This document shows positions 30,699 to 41,936 of a stretch of 64,000 bases of DNA, one piece after another. The notes below the pieces were generated by a model. That model made no database searches. It was not told the DNA's origin and saw only the letters and a list, made by a program, of their open reading frames with translations. The stretch comes from Spinacia oleracea (taxonomy: Eukaryota > Streptophyta > Magnoliopsida > Caryophyllales > Amaranthaceae), in assembly GCF_020520425.1 (NCBI RefSeq), contig NC_079492.1, forward strand, positions 141,736,361-141,800,360. The letters run 5' to 3'. Each line of letters starts with the position of its first letter. Position 1 is the stretch's first letter. The position numbers were made by a program, and so were the translations under genes.

Positions 30699-30939
30699 CC
30701 GGGACGGAGGGAGTATAAAATAAAAATAAAAGCTAGAATATTATTTAAAACTTAGTTATAAATTTGTCAAACGCTACCCACTACCTTAAACGCGACAAAT
30801 TTTAACGTTTGACAAAAGCTACCCAACCGCTACCTCAACCGCTAACCGCTACCTAAATCGCTACTTTACCAAACACTTACAAATTTTACAAGTAGCTACC
30901 TGCTATCTCAAACGCTACCGCCGAACACGCCCTTAGTTA

Positions 30940-32028
30940 GTTAAAAATTGTTCCATTATCAAGTTAAAAAAAATTCTCAAAGAAACTTGGCTTAAGGGTT
31001 TAACTTGGCTTCTTTCATTGTAAAAGAAAAGCCTTCAAGTGTTTACAACCGTTGATTTAAGAACTGAATCACCAACTTTTAAGGAGATGGAGAAGATCTG
31101 TGTTATTGAACAATCTTTGGGTACCAAAGGAGTAGTTTATAATTTTGGATTATAAAATTAGCTTCAAAAGTTGATAGATAAGACAATTCATATTAGGTTC
31201 AATATATATAAATAAATTAAATTTTAACAGCAATTAGAAATATTCAAGTTCCAATCACAATTACGATAAGTAATAAAATAAATTTAGATAAGATAAATTG
31301 CCATAAGAGTGTATATATCAATACATGTGATCCTTAGCATAACTTTCACTACTTTAACAATGGACATTATTTATGGGAATGATAAATTCAATTCCCTATA
31401 TTGACAAAAGGTATGATAAGAATAGTAATTAGTAATGATGAACATCATGTGTTGATAGAGTAGACATAATTTGTGTATCTAGTTACTTGTAATTATTCTT
31501 CCCGGTGATTGGGATGGACAAATTATGAGTGTAATTTGGATTGACACATTTGAGTGGTTCATATCAATAATTACTCCTTAATTATTATTTTTACATTTTT
31601 AACCTCAAGATGTTTCAGTGGTTAATCACGTGCGCTCACTCCTTAAATATTTTACTTTTTTATTCCTAGCTAGTCTCATATTATACTTACTTAACTGTCA
31701 AACCGTATATAATAATATGACAAATGTGTATAAATTTTGTGATTTGATCAAAGTTATTAAACTGTCAAATGGTGTTTTACAATAATTTGAATATTTCACC
31801 AAGACATTTTAGTGGTTATTTCTTTTATCCAAGGAGTGGAAACACGCTCAATCATTTTATGTTTTTACCCCAACTAGTCTCATATCATGCCATCTGATCA
31901 TACTTATACTATAGTAAATGTGTAGGGAATTTGTGATATTACGAATGGTCTAACAATTAACTATCAAACGGTGTTTTACGAGAATCGGTTTTTAACTCAC
32001 ATTTTAGTGGTTTGAATGGAAACTCCAT
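30940..32028. other. Gene-free stretch with an imperfect tandem duplication
   Basis: From about 31600 to 32020 a unit of roughly 210 bp is present twice in decayed form; shared words include TTTTAGTGGTTA, AACTAGTCTCATAT and AACGGTGTTTTAC/AATGGTGTTTTAC. No gene is visible. Confidence 0.5.
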
Positions 32029-32060
32029 CACGCTAGCGCGTGGGCTATTGCAATTTCTAG
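32029..32060 (+). mobile_element. Possible Helitron 3' terminus
   Basis: The hairpin CACGC-TAGC-GCGTG (32029-32042) is followed by an AT-rich spacer and CTAG at 32057-32060. The next base is A rather than the usual T, so support is moderate. The tandem duplication just upstream may be its interior. Confidence 0.35.
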
Positions 32061-33122
32061 AAAGTTAAATTAACTTGACTAGATTCTCTTATTTTATGAG
32101 TAATCATTTACTCTTTTTTTTTTTTTGACGATAATCATTTACTTACTATACTCATCATTATTATACAAAATTAGTGGTCATTAGTCAGAACTTTTAACTC
32201 ATTCTCTGTCCTTATTCCTCTTGATTAAATTTCCAAAGTTGGAGGGTAAAATCGTAATTTTCGTAAACATAAATTTAGCAATTTATAAATAGCGAGTACT
32301 ATTTCGTCTATTTGTATAATGACTGATTTTAAAGAGAGAATCAAAACTTTAGAATTATACTACCTATGTAATGATTTTTGTACTGTTTAAATTGTTTTTA
32401 TACCTTTTTTTATCCTATAAGAGTATACTTTTTTTGATATTTTTCTAAAAGTAGAAAGTGTAAAATTCTGTCCAAATTTTAAAAGGAAATGCATAAATCA
32501 ATTTCTACTTATAGACATATGACACATGCTCACCTTATTTAAAAAATAAATAAAATGAAAAAAACAAATTACTTTTGACATCAAACTTTACAAACTTTAA
32601 TATTTATACACAAAATTCAACATCCAACAAACTGAAGAAGAATAATAATTTCCTTTTAATCACTATTGTACCAAACCTTAGGCACGGATACAATGCAATA
32701 AAAACGCACACAATTTTTTATTTTTTTTAAATAAGTTTTAAAAAATATGTAAAAGAAGTACAAGTTCTTGTAAATGGAAACAAGGACTAGCTAGATACGA
32801 GTATATTTTTTTGAGGACAAAACAAGGACTAGATATAAATCTTGTATACTTCAAAATAAAATAAAAGATATGGTAGTACTCCGTATAAACTTTTGTTAAC
32901 AACGTGACATAAGAGTTATTTGTGCATCTTAATTTAATTATGTCATGTTAGATGCTTAGATGATGCGTTTATTGTAATGGACAATAACTAGTTTTTAATC
33001 CATGCACGGATTCACTTCTAATTTTAAAAAAATTGGTTTAATTATCTCTACACATAATAAGAGAGAGGAGGAATTGAAACAAAAATATTGAAAAAACGGT
33101 AGATGATGAGTTTGGAGTTAAA
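32061..33122. other. AT-rich spacer, no gene
   Basis: Nothing coding. A minus-strand Helitron-type terminus begins at 32988 (see the separate entry). Confidence 0.5.
32988..33011 (-). mobile_element. Helitron-type 3' terminus, minus strand
   Basis: Read on the minus strand: TCCGTGCATGGA (short hairpin), then TTAAAAA, then CTAG followed by T. The body would lie to the right. A Mutator MITE and other insertions follow at once, so the far end is not placed. Confidence 0.4.
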
Positions 33123-33131
33123 TATAAATTA

Positions 33132-33493
33132 GGAAAAATTGATATTATCGGTCCCAACTATGGCCGATTTACTTTAAAAGGTCCCAACTTTTGATTATGT
33201 CAGGGTGGTCCCAACTATAGAGAGTGTTTTCCAAAAATGGTCCCTTAGTTAAAATTAAGTGCTAAATAACTTAATTAACACTCATATCTCTCGTGCAATA
33301 ATCATATTTTTTAATTAAATGAAGTAAATGGAACAGTATGATATGCTTAAATCAACTTAATTAATAGTTTAATAAACCAAAGGACCATTCTTGGAAAACA
33401 CACCTTAAAGTTGAGACCACTCTAGAATAATCAAAAGTTGGGACCTTTAAAAGATAAACGGCCATAGTTGGAACTGTCAATATCAATTTTTCC
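33132..33493. mobile_element. Mutator-type MITE with long TIRs
   Basis: A perfect 9-bp duplication TATAAATTA lies at 33123-33131 and 33494-33502. Ends GGAAAAATTGATATTATCGG and CAATATCAATTTTTCC are inverted repeats that extend over about 130 bp (GGTCCCAACTATGG / CCATAGTTGGAAC and further). It is 362 bp long and non-coding. Confidence 0.85.
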
Positions 33494-33587
33494 TATAAAT
33501 TATTCAATTGAAAATTGAAACATGAGCTACGGAGTACTAAAAATAAGTTAGAATGCAATTAAATACAAAATGGTTTATAAAAATGAA

Positions 33588-33616
33588 CTAGATTTTGAGC
33601 TCGGGCGATGTCCCGA
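33588..33616 (-). mobile_element. Helitron-type 3' terminus, minus strand
   Basis: On the minus strand a CTCGGG-ACATCG-CCCGAG hairpin is followed by CTCAAAAT and CTAG then T, a good Helitron 3' signature. The body would extend to the right and would contain the Mutator-like element 33678-35386. The 5' end is not identified. Confidence 0.5.
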
Positions 33617-33677
33617 GTGGCCGAGTCATCACTTGGATAATAACTATGCCTAGTTTTCTGCAAAAATATAAAAACAA

Positions 33678-35386
33678 CGGTTTTTTCATGAAATGCCCCT
33701 GAGGTTTGCAATAATGCACCAAATACCCCTGCGCGTTTCAAAATTCATAGAATACCCCTATTTAAACTTAAAGTGCACCAAATACCCTTGGATTTAACGG
33801 CTGTTAGTATTCCGTTAGTTTTAATTTACGTTTATGCCCTTATTCACCCAATATTCTACATTTTAACTTTTTTTTAAAAAATCTAATTTCTTCTCTCTTC
33901 TCTCATCTCTTCTGTTGTTTCTGACCCTTCTTAAATACTCGCCCCTCTTCTTCTTCTTCTTTATCGTTTCTCTTCGATCTCTCGCCACCTTCTTCTCCTT
34001 CCTTCGCTGCTACCGCGCTTAGTCCTCTCCTTTCAATGAATTTCTCTGATAAAATGGATTCGCCGGACGTCCTCTCCTCTCGCCGCCAACTTTCAACCTT
34101 CGTCTGCGAAAATGGTGGATTCGCCGGACTTTCCACCACCTGCACCATCAAATTACCGGAAGAAGCAGCTTGTATTTCTGGGTAATTTGAGGTGAATTAA
34201 TGTCTAAATTAATCCTAATTAACACCTAATGAACCCTAATTAACTCTAAATCCCCTCTCTCCCCTCACCGTCCTCTCTCCTCTCAATCTCACATCTCTTT
34301 TTCCTGGGTATCAAAATGGTGAACCAACCACAATTTTTCCTTCTTCAAACCATCTTCCTCAAAGATCAATTGCTAACTCAGATCCCCAAATAATCGAACC
34401 CAAATTTTCGAGTGAATTAAAATCGTGAATTGAAGTTTGATGAAGAAGGGGAGGTTTAAGACGATGACGAATGGTGATGATGATACTGCGGCGGCGGTAC
34501 TGAGTAGTGAATTGAAGATGAAATTGAAGTTGCCGATGATGAAGACAGCAGGACATGAATTCATATTTCTGTTGAAATTGAAGATGCTGAATTCAGATTT
34601 CATGTTGCCCCTATTTTTTGGGCTGATTATTTTTGCGAATTTGGGGTTGGATTCGAAGAACGGAGAACAAAAATAGATAGAGTAGAGAGCATAGAGGGTA
34701 GCACAACAATTAAGAGAGAATACGGAACTAGATTTTTTTATTATTATTTTTTTTTTTGCAGATTTTCGTTCTCGAATTCGTTCTTCAGCATTTATGTTCT
34801 TCTTTTTGGTTCGAGGGAGCATATGAAATTAGAGGAGATTTTGGAGCAACATTTGTTTGTGTTTTTCAGATTTTTATTTTCGTTTTCCTATTTTAAATTT
34901 TGGAATTGAGTTCTTCGTGAGCATAGAATAGCAGTGGCAGCAGCAAGGGGCGAAAAATAGCAGAATTTAGGTAGATTAGAGAGAGATTATAAACACTAGA
35001 ATTCGAATTTGTAGTTTAGAATTTTGATTTTAGGAATTAAACTCTCAAAATTTAATATTCTCTTCTTCAATATTATGGGTTTTGTTCTTCAATTTTCAGA
35101 TGTACTGTTCTTCAATTTTGGGCTTCAAATTCAATTATTAATTGTATAAGCTGTTTGGGTATTTGGTGCAAAAAACTTTATAAATAGGTGTATACTATGC
35201 AAAAAGTTTATAAATAGGTGTATTTGGTGAATTATAAGCATGACTTAACGGAGGACTAACGGAAAATCATAATAGGGGTATTTGGTGAACAGGTTTGAAA
35301 AAATAGGGGTATTCTATGAATTTTGAAACGCGCAGGGGTATTTGGTGCATTATTGCAAACCTCAGGGTTATTTCATGAAAAAACCG
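33678..35386. mobile_element. Mutator-like non-autonomous element, possibly gene-carrying
   Basis: A perfect 9-bp duplication TAAAAACAA lies at 33669-33677 and 35387-35395. Ends CGGTTTTTTCATGAAATGCC and GGGTTATTTCATGAAAAAAC plus CG are inverted repeats continuing through GCACCAAATACCCCT-type words. The 1.7-kb interior differs from the surrounding DNA: a C/T-rich leader-like tract (33885-34000), then stretches with balanced codon-like composition on both strands (33903-34151 minus, K/E-rich; 34437-34676 plus), and no transposase. It looks like a Pack-MULE that carries pieces of host sequence, but the donor is unknown. Confidence 0.75.
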
Positions 35387-35395
35387 TAAAAACAA

Positions 35396-35827
35396 ATCAT
35401 AGTTAAAAATTCTTTTTTTTATTATCACTTTATTATATTTTGTTTGCAAAAGATAACACGTAAAATTGCACAGCCAAGTGGATAAGTCATTAGTGGTTCT
35501 ATGTGGCATTGAAAGAGAAGAGTGCCACATGGCTTTATATATTTCTTACAAACGATTTTTAATATATTATTAGTATATATATATATATATACAAGGAACA
35601 TAAAATATGATGATTTGAAGGAAAAAAAATATAGAAAAGCAAGAGGAGGGGGACACGTGGCATCATAGTAACAAATTTCTTGTGTTTTAAAATATTAGTA
35701 TAGATGGATATTATTGGCGGATAGCCGGATAAGTAAACAATGATTTTGAAAAATAAAGTAGAAGTACTCCGTATGTGATTTGGGAAGAATACGTAGTATT
35801 TTATCCTATCGTATCTTATATCCCTAA
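35396..35827. other. AT-rich spacer with a TA dinucleotide run
   Basis: A (TA)n run lies at about 35573-35590. No gene or bounded element found. Confidence 0.5.
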
Positions 35828-37547
35828 TCTAATATACATATATAAAGGAGGCATATTTGCTGAAAGATTAGAGCGCCACCTAGGATTACTAATGGTTTCG
35901 GCCAATGAAAAATAAGATTTCTAATTTCTTTTTGAATTAAAAAAATTAAGTGCCACATAGATAATTAATTAGGTGCCACATAGATATTTTAATTAATTAA
36001 TTATTAAAATATACAACTCCATCGAAAATCAAACACTCTAATAATTAAAAAATAATCGATTGCCACGTAGATAATTAATTAGGTGCCACATAGATAATTA
36101 ATTAATTAATTAATTACTAATATATACAACTTCATCTAAAATCAAACACTCTAATAATTAAAAATAAATCTAAAATAAAATTCATCCAAAATCAAACAAT
36201 AATCTAAAATTAAATAAATAAAATTCAATTTAAAATCAAACATTAATCCAATATTAGAGTGCCACGTAGAAAAATCTAATGGTTTCGGCCAATGGAGGAA
36301 TATTTGCTGAAATATTAGAGCGCCACCTAGGATTACTAATGGGAGCCCTTTATGGAGAGTTAGAGAAAGGCCGGTGGAGGAAATGTTGAGGAAGTCGACA
36401 CTGGGCCGAGTGTTGATGACGACAACGGGGGCGAAGGTGGTGACGGAGGTGAGGAGTGGTGTTGGTTAGGAGTGGTGGTGGTGAGGAGACGGAGGTTCAG
36501 TGATGAGTGGTGAGGGTTAGATGGGTTAAGTGGGAGGAGAGAGAAAATTTGCAAATTAATGGCATTTAAGTGAAAGAATGTCATTAAGGGCAAAATGGTA
36601 AACTACAGCTAACGGAGGACTAACGTCCGTTACCTCCAAGTGCATTTGATGAACACTACGAAAAAATAGGGGTATATTATGTGATTCAAAAGACGCGAGG
36701 TTATTTGGTGCATTCTTGCAAATCTCAGGGGCATTTTATGAAAAAACCGTTTAATTAATATGCTTTTTTTTTTTGTAGTTCTTTTGCTAGGTATGCAGGT
36801 TAAATTTATACAGCGTCATTCAACTGGTAAGACTTAGTTTTGATCTATTGAGATACTTTCTACTTTAATTTGATGTTATTATATGTTATTCCAAAAAAGA
36901 TTGTTTGTTGTTTACATGAAGCATTTAATTGACGTAGTACTTTTTTAAGTGTTTGATTTGTTGTTGAACTGTATTGAGGAGGTCTTTACAAACAATTACA
37001 ATAGCTTATTCCCTACGCCTACAAATTTCGAATACTCCCTTTATCCCGAAATAATCGTCACATATAGCTGCTCACAATTAGGGACATTACAAACAATTAC
37101 TTATTATTTAGGTTAACCGTATTACGGAGTACTCGAATTTTAAATTCAATCTACGAGTATTAAGTGTTCAAAGTTGAGTTTAGGAAACATAAAATTTTCA
37201 AAACGATTATTCAATAGAGTATCAATTAATATAATTAACACACAAATGTACAAAATCTTCTGTTCTGTTAGACTTTTTTTGACTTATTTCAGACAAAATA
37301 AGTTTAGATAAGTTCAGTTAAGTTCAAATAAGTTCAGATAATATAAATTCAGTAAAAATAAATTTTTTTTTAGTGCCAAGTTAGTGCCAAGTTCACGGAG
37401 ATATGTGAAATTGGATTGTAAATTAGTAGGAGATAATAAAAGGATATAGACTTAGGTTCAAAGTCAAAGAATTCAATATAACATGATAATACGGAGTATG
37501 AGTTAATTCAATATAAACAACCGTGCATCGCACGGGTTTAAATCTGG
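35828..37547 (+). mobile_element. Non-autonomous Helitron, first of a tandem pair
   Basis: It begins TCTAATATACATATATAAAG and ends with the hairpin CCGTGC-ATC-GCACGG (37521-37535) plus GTTTAAAT and CTGG, then T. A block with TTTGCTGAAAGATTAGAGCG and TAATGGTTTCGGCC near the 5' end recurs inside at about 36240-36345. A piece of a Mutator-like element with the same right end as 33678-35386 occupies about 36346-36749. No Rep/helicase gene is present. Boundaries rest on terminal motifs only. Confidence 0.55.
36346..36749. mobile_element. Left-truncated copy of the 33678-35386 Mutator-like family
   Basis: The right end CATTTTATGAAAAAACCG matches the other element's terminus, with the same internal words (GGGGTAT...GCGAGGTTATTTGGTGCATT). 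No matching left end is found. The interior is G-rich (minus strand P/S-rich, 36360-36593) and unlike the other copy. Confidence 0.55.
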
Positions 37548-37975
37548 TATACATATATAAAGGAGGCATATTTGCTGAAATATTAGAGCGCATTTTAATT
37601 AATTAATATCTAATATATACAACTCCATCCAAACTTAAACACTCTAAAAATTAAAAAATAAATCTAAAATAAATCTAATGGTTTCGGCCAATGAAAAATA
37701 AGATTTCAAAATTAATGTTGAATTAAAAAAGTCGAGTGCCACATAGATAAATAATTAAGTGTCAAGTAGATATTTTTATTAATTAATTATTAATATTATG
37801 GATATACAATTTCATCCAAAAACAAACACTCTTATAATTAAAAAATAAATCTAAAATAAATTCAATGCAAAATAAAGCTAATCTAATATAATATATAAAA
37901 TTGGTATATACATAGAAGTTCTATTTAAACATAAAAATTTAATAGAATTCGTGCATCGCACGGGCTAAAATCTAG
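37543..37975 (+). mobile_element. Non-autonomous Helitron, second of a tandem pair
   Basis: It starts TCTGGTATACATATATAAAG, overlapping the CTGG end of the previous copy, and ends with the hairpin CGTGC-ATC-GCACG (37950-37962), GGGCTAAAAT and CTAG, then T at 37976. It is 433 bp long and shares its first 130 bp with the preceding element. Confidence 0.65.
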
Positions 37976-38453
37976 TGCACTTCTAATTTATGTCGCATTT
38001 TGTTTTGTTTGTTGATTTGAAATGTCATAACTACATAAAGTAATTTGATTCGACCATATTATGGGCATATTAAAGTACAAGCTGAGTAAGAAGTAACTTC
38101 AAATAAAACCATATTCTGCATACATCACAAATTCACAATGGCAATTCCTCGAAAAATGGTCAATTTAAAATACCTTATTTGTTCAATCAATTAGGTGTTG
38201 AATCCTATTGCAATTGTGTATACGGAGAATACATTTGATAGATCTTAATTTCTAAATATCGAATTCTAAAACTTAATCGACTAATATATGATTTTAATTT
38301 TTAACAGTTTGATTTCAATTAACTTTTATCAACTAAACCAACTAATATTTGAACTTAATTTTTAACTATTGACTCTTCTAAAATTTTATCAACTAAACTA
38401 GCCAATATTATTTGGTCTTAATTTTCAACTATTGACTTCTAAAACATTATTAA

Positions 38454-39099
38454 TAGAGCTGAGCATGGGCGATAACGACCAGCAAAGCCCGGTCCATCAG
38501 GACAGTTAAATATTGGGGCTGAACAACGATTTTGGAAAAAAATAAAAATTTGGGCAAGCTAAGTCCGACACGGACGAGATAATATTTGTCGCGGGTAGCA
38601 CATCCGGCCCATTTATTAAAAAGAAGTAAACTTATTTTGTAATTTTTTAAGTTAGTCAGTTGTACTTGCATTTTTTTTTTCAAGTACTAGAAAAACATTG
38701 GATTGTTGACTTTTGTGGGTAAAACTTTTCACTTTCATTTTTAAATCATCTATTTAACACAAATAATTTGATTACTTCTCACATTTTTACAGGAATATCC
38801 CACGATGGTAATTTTTCACTTTGTTTAATAAGATGGAACTCGAAAATTTAGAGATAATATAAACAAAACAAAAATGTAAACCATAAACGTAAAAAAAAGT
38901 AATTATTTTTAGTAAAAAAAAAAGATTATTTTAGGCCCGTTAGTCGGTGCTCAAACCCGACCCGTTTAATAGGCGGGTACGGACAAGAAGTGAAGCCCAC
39001 CAAAAAGACTTGAACTTTTCTATTCAAGGCTTGTTGGATAAAAAAAGAAAGCTTAGACTCGACCTGCTACCCGTCCAAGACCGCAAATTATCACCTCCA
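38454..39099. mobile_element. hAT-type MITE
   Basis: Ends TAGAGCTGAGCATGGGC and, read on the other strand, TGGAGGTGATAATTTGCGG. Flanking 8-bp ATTATTAA/GTTATTAA differ at one base. Inside are GGCCCGTTAGTC, GGCGGGTACGG and CCCGGTCC words typical of plant hAT MITEs of the TAGGGGTGAGCA kind. It is 646 bp long and non-coding. Confidence 0.6.
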
Positions 39100-39618
39100 G
39101 TTATTAACTAAACTACCCAATACGGCGAAATACAATACAATAATTGTTGGCAATAGTTCTTGATATATTTGTTTCCCTCTCTTTTTTCCTGAAATAATTA
39201 CCCCACCCACGAAGACAAGGGAAAATAAGAACAGTAAAAAGTAGAAGAATCAAAATGGGGCTCTCATTCTCTCCACTTTATTTCATGTAAATAAAAATGG
39301 TAGAGAGAGAGAGTATAATGATAAGAAGAGAGGGGTCATCACTCATCTAATTACTCCTGAATTTGAGTGGAAGAACACGATTTAGCTGTCGGCAAATTAA
39401 AGCTAAGGGTTTTTAGTAAACTGACTGCTTACCTACTAAAGTTTACTAATGTATATTGCATCAATTACATCACTTATTTTTTTTTGTTTAAAGCCAAAAA
39501 AAGGACCATTTAATCATTACTATAAAGACGACACATACTCCCTACTTACTTATCTCTCTCTTTTCTACAAGAATCTCTGCTTTTCTATACGGATGCTAAT
39601 TTATCTTGTTCTAGGGTA
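39100..39618. other. Spacer, nothing recognised
   Basis: AT-rich. The open frame at 39449-39643 is hydrophobic and unremarkable. Confidence 0.5.
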
Positions 39619-39948
39619 CTTCCTCCATAATCTAATCTATTAAGTGATACACTTTGATCGATATATAATTTTATAAGGGATACTTAATTTTATTAAAATG
39701 AGATGGAAATTGGGTAGTAAATTATTACATACTATGCATTATTACAAGAAATCTACAATGGATGAATTATTTGTTGTACTAAAAAAAGAATATGAGTGGG
39801 TATGAGGACCATAAGAGGAAAGAAAAGATTAATATAATTGGAAATGGTGACCATAACATGCATGTCATGCCAAAAATAGAAAGTATATCACTTATTAAAA
39901 TACAGTCGAATTTTTATTAAGTGAATCACTTAATAAAATAAGAGGGAG
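39619..39948. mobile_element. Stowaway-like MITE
   Basis: TA flanks both sides. The left end is CTTCCTCCATAATCTAATC and the right end, on the other strand, CTCCCTCTTATTTTATTAAG; both continue with AAGTGAT. It is 330 bp long and non-coding. Confidence 0.55.
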
Positions 39949-40010
39949 TATATTTCAACTTAAATGTATTGAACGATGTTTATTACGGAGTATGCTGATA
40001 TTATCACAAT

Positions 40011-40116
40011 GTTTTTTTTGGGTGCAAATGAGTCATAACTCATAAGGGAAATATAAGTTACAAAATAGGACGAGGAATTCGAACCTGAGATCTAATATAC
40101 ACAGCCGCTCAATAAT
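40011..40116 (-). mobile_element. SINE fragment
   Basis: The 13-bp flanks ATATTATCACAAT and ATATTATCACTAT (39998-40010, 40117-40129) match at 12 positions. On the minus strand the insert has a B-box-like GGTTCGAATTC (40085-40075) and ends in an A tail (the T run at 40012-40019). It is 106 bp long, so probably truncated or a short family. Confidence 0.6.
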
Positions 40117-40129
40117 ATATTATCACTAT

Positions 40130-41618
40130 TTTTGTTCATTTGGCAAATTCAAAACAAGAAAATATATTATCATTATTTAAATTTGCTCGTTTTGAATTTT
40201 CCAAATGAACAAAACTCTGTCAAGTGAGCAAAAAGAACACCTTAAAATTAATACACATATCTTTAGATGTACCAGAGAACAAGATACATGTGTTTGATGC
40301 CCTTTATTACTCCGTACTATACTTAGCTATCATTCTACTAACTTGTAAATTTGTAGTTTGTACGACCTTGGAAAAAACAGGCTGTTCTATCACATTTTTG
40401 TATAAAATCTAACCTTATAATATAAGTGGTCCTAATAACCTAATATGTTACTACTACCTTGTGCTCTATCATTTTTACTCCGTATGTGCTTTCCTTTATT
40501 GATAAATGATAACAATCTTTTAACCAAAATAAAAAATGATGGAGTAACAATCTTGTGCTTGAGATTTCAATTAGAATAAATTATGTTTGTCAAATCATGT
40601 AAAATGTGTTTTTTGTTTATAGTTTATTTAGTGGGGAGATGCATTATGCATGTGTTTTTAAAAGTAAGATTGGGATAAGAAGCTTATACATTATACCTAG
40701 TATATATTAGGTACTGAGTAACAAGTTAATAACTAACCTTAGAGATATACGTAGTATATACTAGTAGCAATTATAAATATATCGTATGATATCATTTAAG
40801 TGTTAAGTTCAAATTAAATAAGTTTAGATAAGTTCAGATAAAATAGGTTTATGAACTTTCAGTTTATACACCAATCTTATACGGTGGTGTAATAAAAACA
40901 AGCGATATGTTAACATACTAACACTAGCTAACAATGCATTTGTTCAGTCACATTCATTGTCTATTACACTAATCATGTATTCATGGGTTATTGGTTAATT
41001 ATGAATGTTTTGATGGTGTATTAGTTGTCTATTATTTATTGATGTGGTACTCCTTGGATATATTAGAATTTGCCCTAGTTGTAATCTTCAGTTTATAACA
41101 CTAATTTTCGACGACTAAGATGTTTTGTCATTCACATTTATATTATTATGTCTTTTATTATCAGTGACGGACTTAGTAATACTTAAAATTTAGTGATTTT
41201 ACTAATTACAAACTTACAATGTACTCAGTACCAGTGAAATTCACATGAAGTATGATATCACGATATTTGACTAATAAGTTTATTGACTACGTACAAGTGT
41301 ACAACTACTTTCATGGTCCTTATTCAAGTTGTTATATCAAGTGTTAACTTTATCCTAACTGCTAACCTCATTTTCATATACATGTCATCTAGTACTATTA
41401 CTCAACTAATCAATGCATCTATCAGGTGCGACTAATTAGCATAAAAACATTTATTTACCTTTTTACAACTACTCCGGTTAATTTACTTTTAGGATAATAG
41501 GTGCGGAATAATATGTAGAGTCGTTATATTACTAGAAGGGAAATTAACATTGACATGGAACGAGAGATTGAGGCGGTGAAAGTAGTGGTACGTATCGCTT
41601 TCCACCTCATATTCATGT
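40130..41618. other. AT-rich spacer, no gene
   Basis: Short frames only. Nothing with clear boundaries was recognised. Confidence 0.5.
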
Positions 41619-41626
41619 GGTGTAGG

Positions 41627-41928
41627 CAGGGACGAAGCTACGTTGGGGCCCAAGGGGGCCACGACCCCTGTCAAAATCCTGCAAGTTAGTATATAGTATC
41701 AATAATAGTAACTATGGTCATGGAATTAAGCTGTGTTGAGATGGTTGAGTAAGGGTGATAGAAGCCAAGCAACCTGGTTTGACTCCCTATATTACCAAAA
41801 TTTTATGCTTTGCTCTTTTTTTTTTCCCCTTCTTCTTTCTCCTTTCGTTTGCTACGACTCCCTTTATTACCAAAACTTATGGTTTTGAATTCGGCCCATG
41901 TAGAGATGGATTTTTGGCTTCGTCCCTA
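41627..41928. mobile_element. hAT-type MITE with a tRNA-like interior
   Basis: Ends CAGGGACGAAGCTACG and GGCTTCGTCCCTA are inverted repeats. The 8-bp flanks GGTGTAGG and GGTATAGG (41619-41626, 41929-41936) differ at one base. Inside, GAGATGGTTGAGTAAGG and CCTGGTTTGACTCC resemble Pol III A and B boxes. The same combination is seen in other plant CAGGGGCGGAG-type elements. It is 302 bp long. Confidence 0.65.
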
Positions 41929-41936
41929 GGTATAGG

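Larger units (their letters stand above)
26339..30713 (+). mobile_element. Complete mariner-like element (plant MLE) with two genes
   Basis: A TA duplication (26337-26338, 30714-30715) flanks inverted ends: left CTCCCTCCGTCCCGGATTAC, right, read on the other strand, CTCCCTCCGTCCCGGAATAC. It is 4375 bp long. In order it holds a 5' leader with a TATA box at 26803, an imperfect duplication at 27050-27215, a transposase gene (27241-28542, plus), short tandem repeats (28735-29060) and a convergent second gene on the minus strand (29145-29594) with a likely 5' exon near the right end. Plant MLEs typically have TA target sites, 5'-CTCCCTCCG TIRs and one DD39D transposase. The second gene is additional. 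Ends, duplications and transposase all look intact, so the copy is young and may be able to move. Confidence 0.9.
26198..30932. mobile_element. hAT-like MITE split by the mariner-like element
   Basis: The left part (26198-26336) begins GCCCTGTTCGGCG and the right part (30716-30932) ends CGCCGAACACGCCC, inverted to each other. Inside both, GTAGCGGTTAGCGG-type words on one side mirror CCGCTAACCGCTACC on the other. The flanks share TAGTTA (26192-26197, 30934-30939), consistent with a decayed 8-bp duplication. Without the insert it would be about 355 bp. It was present before the mariner element landed in it. Confidence 0.7.
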
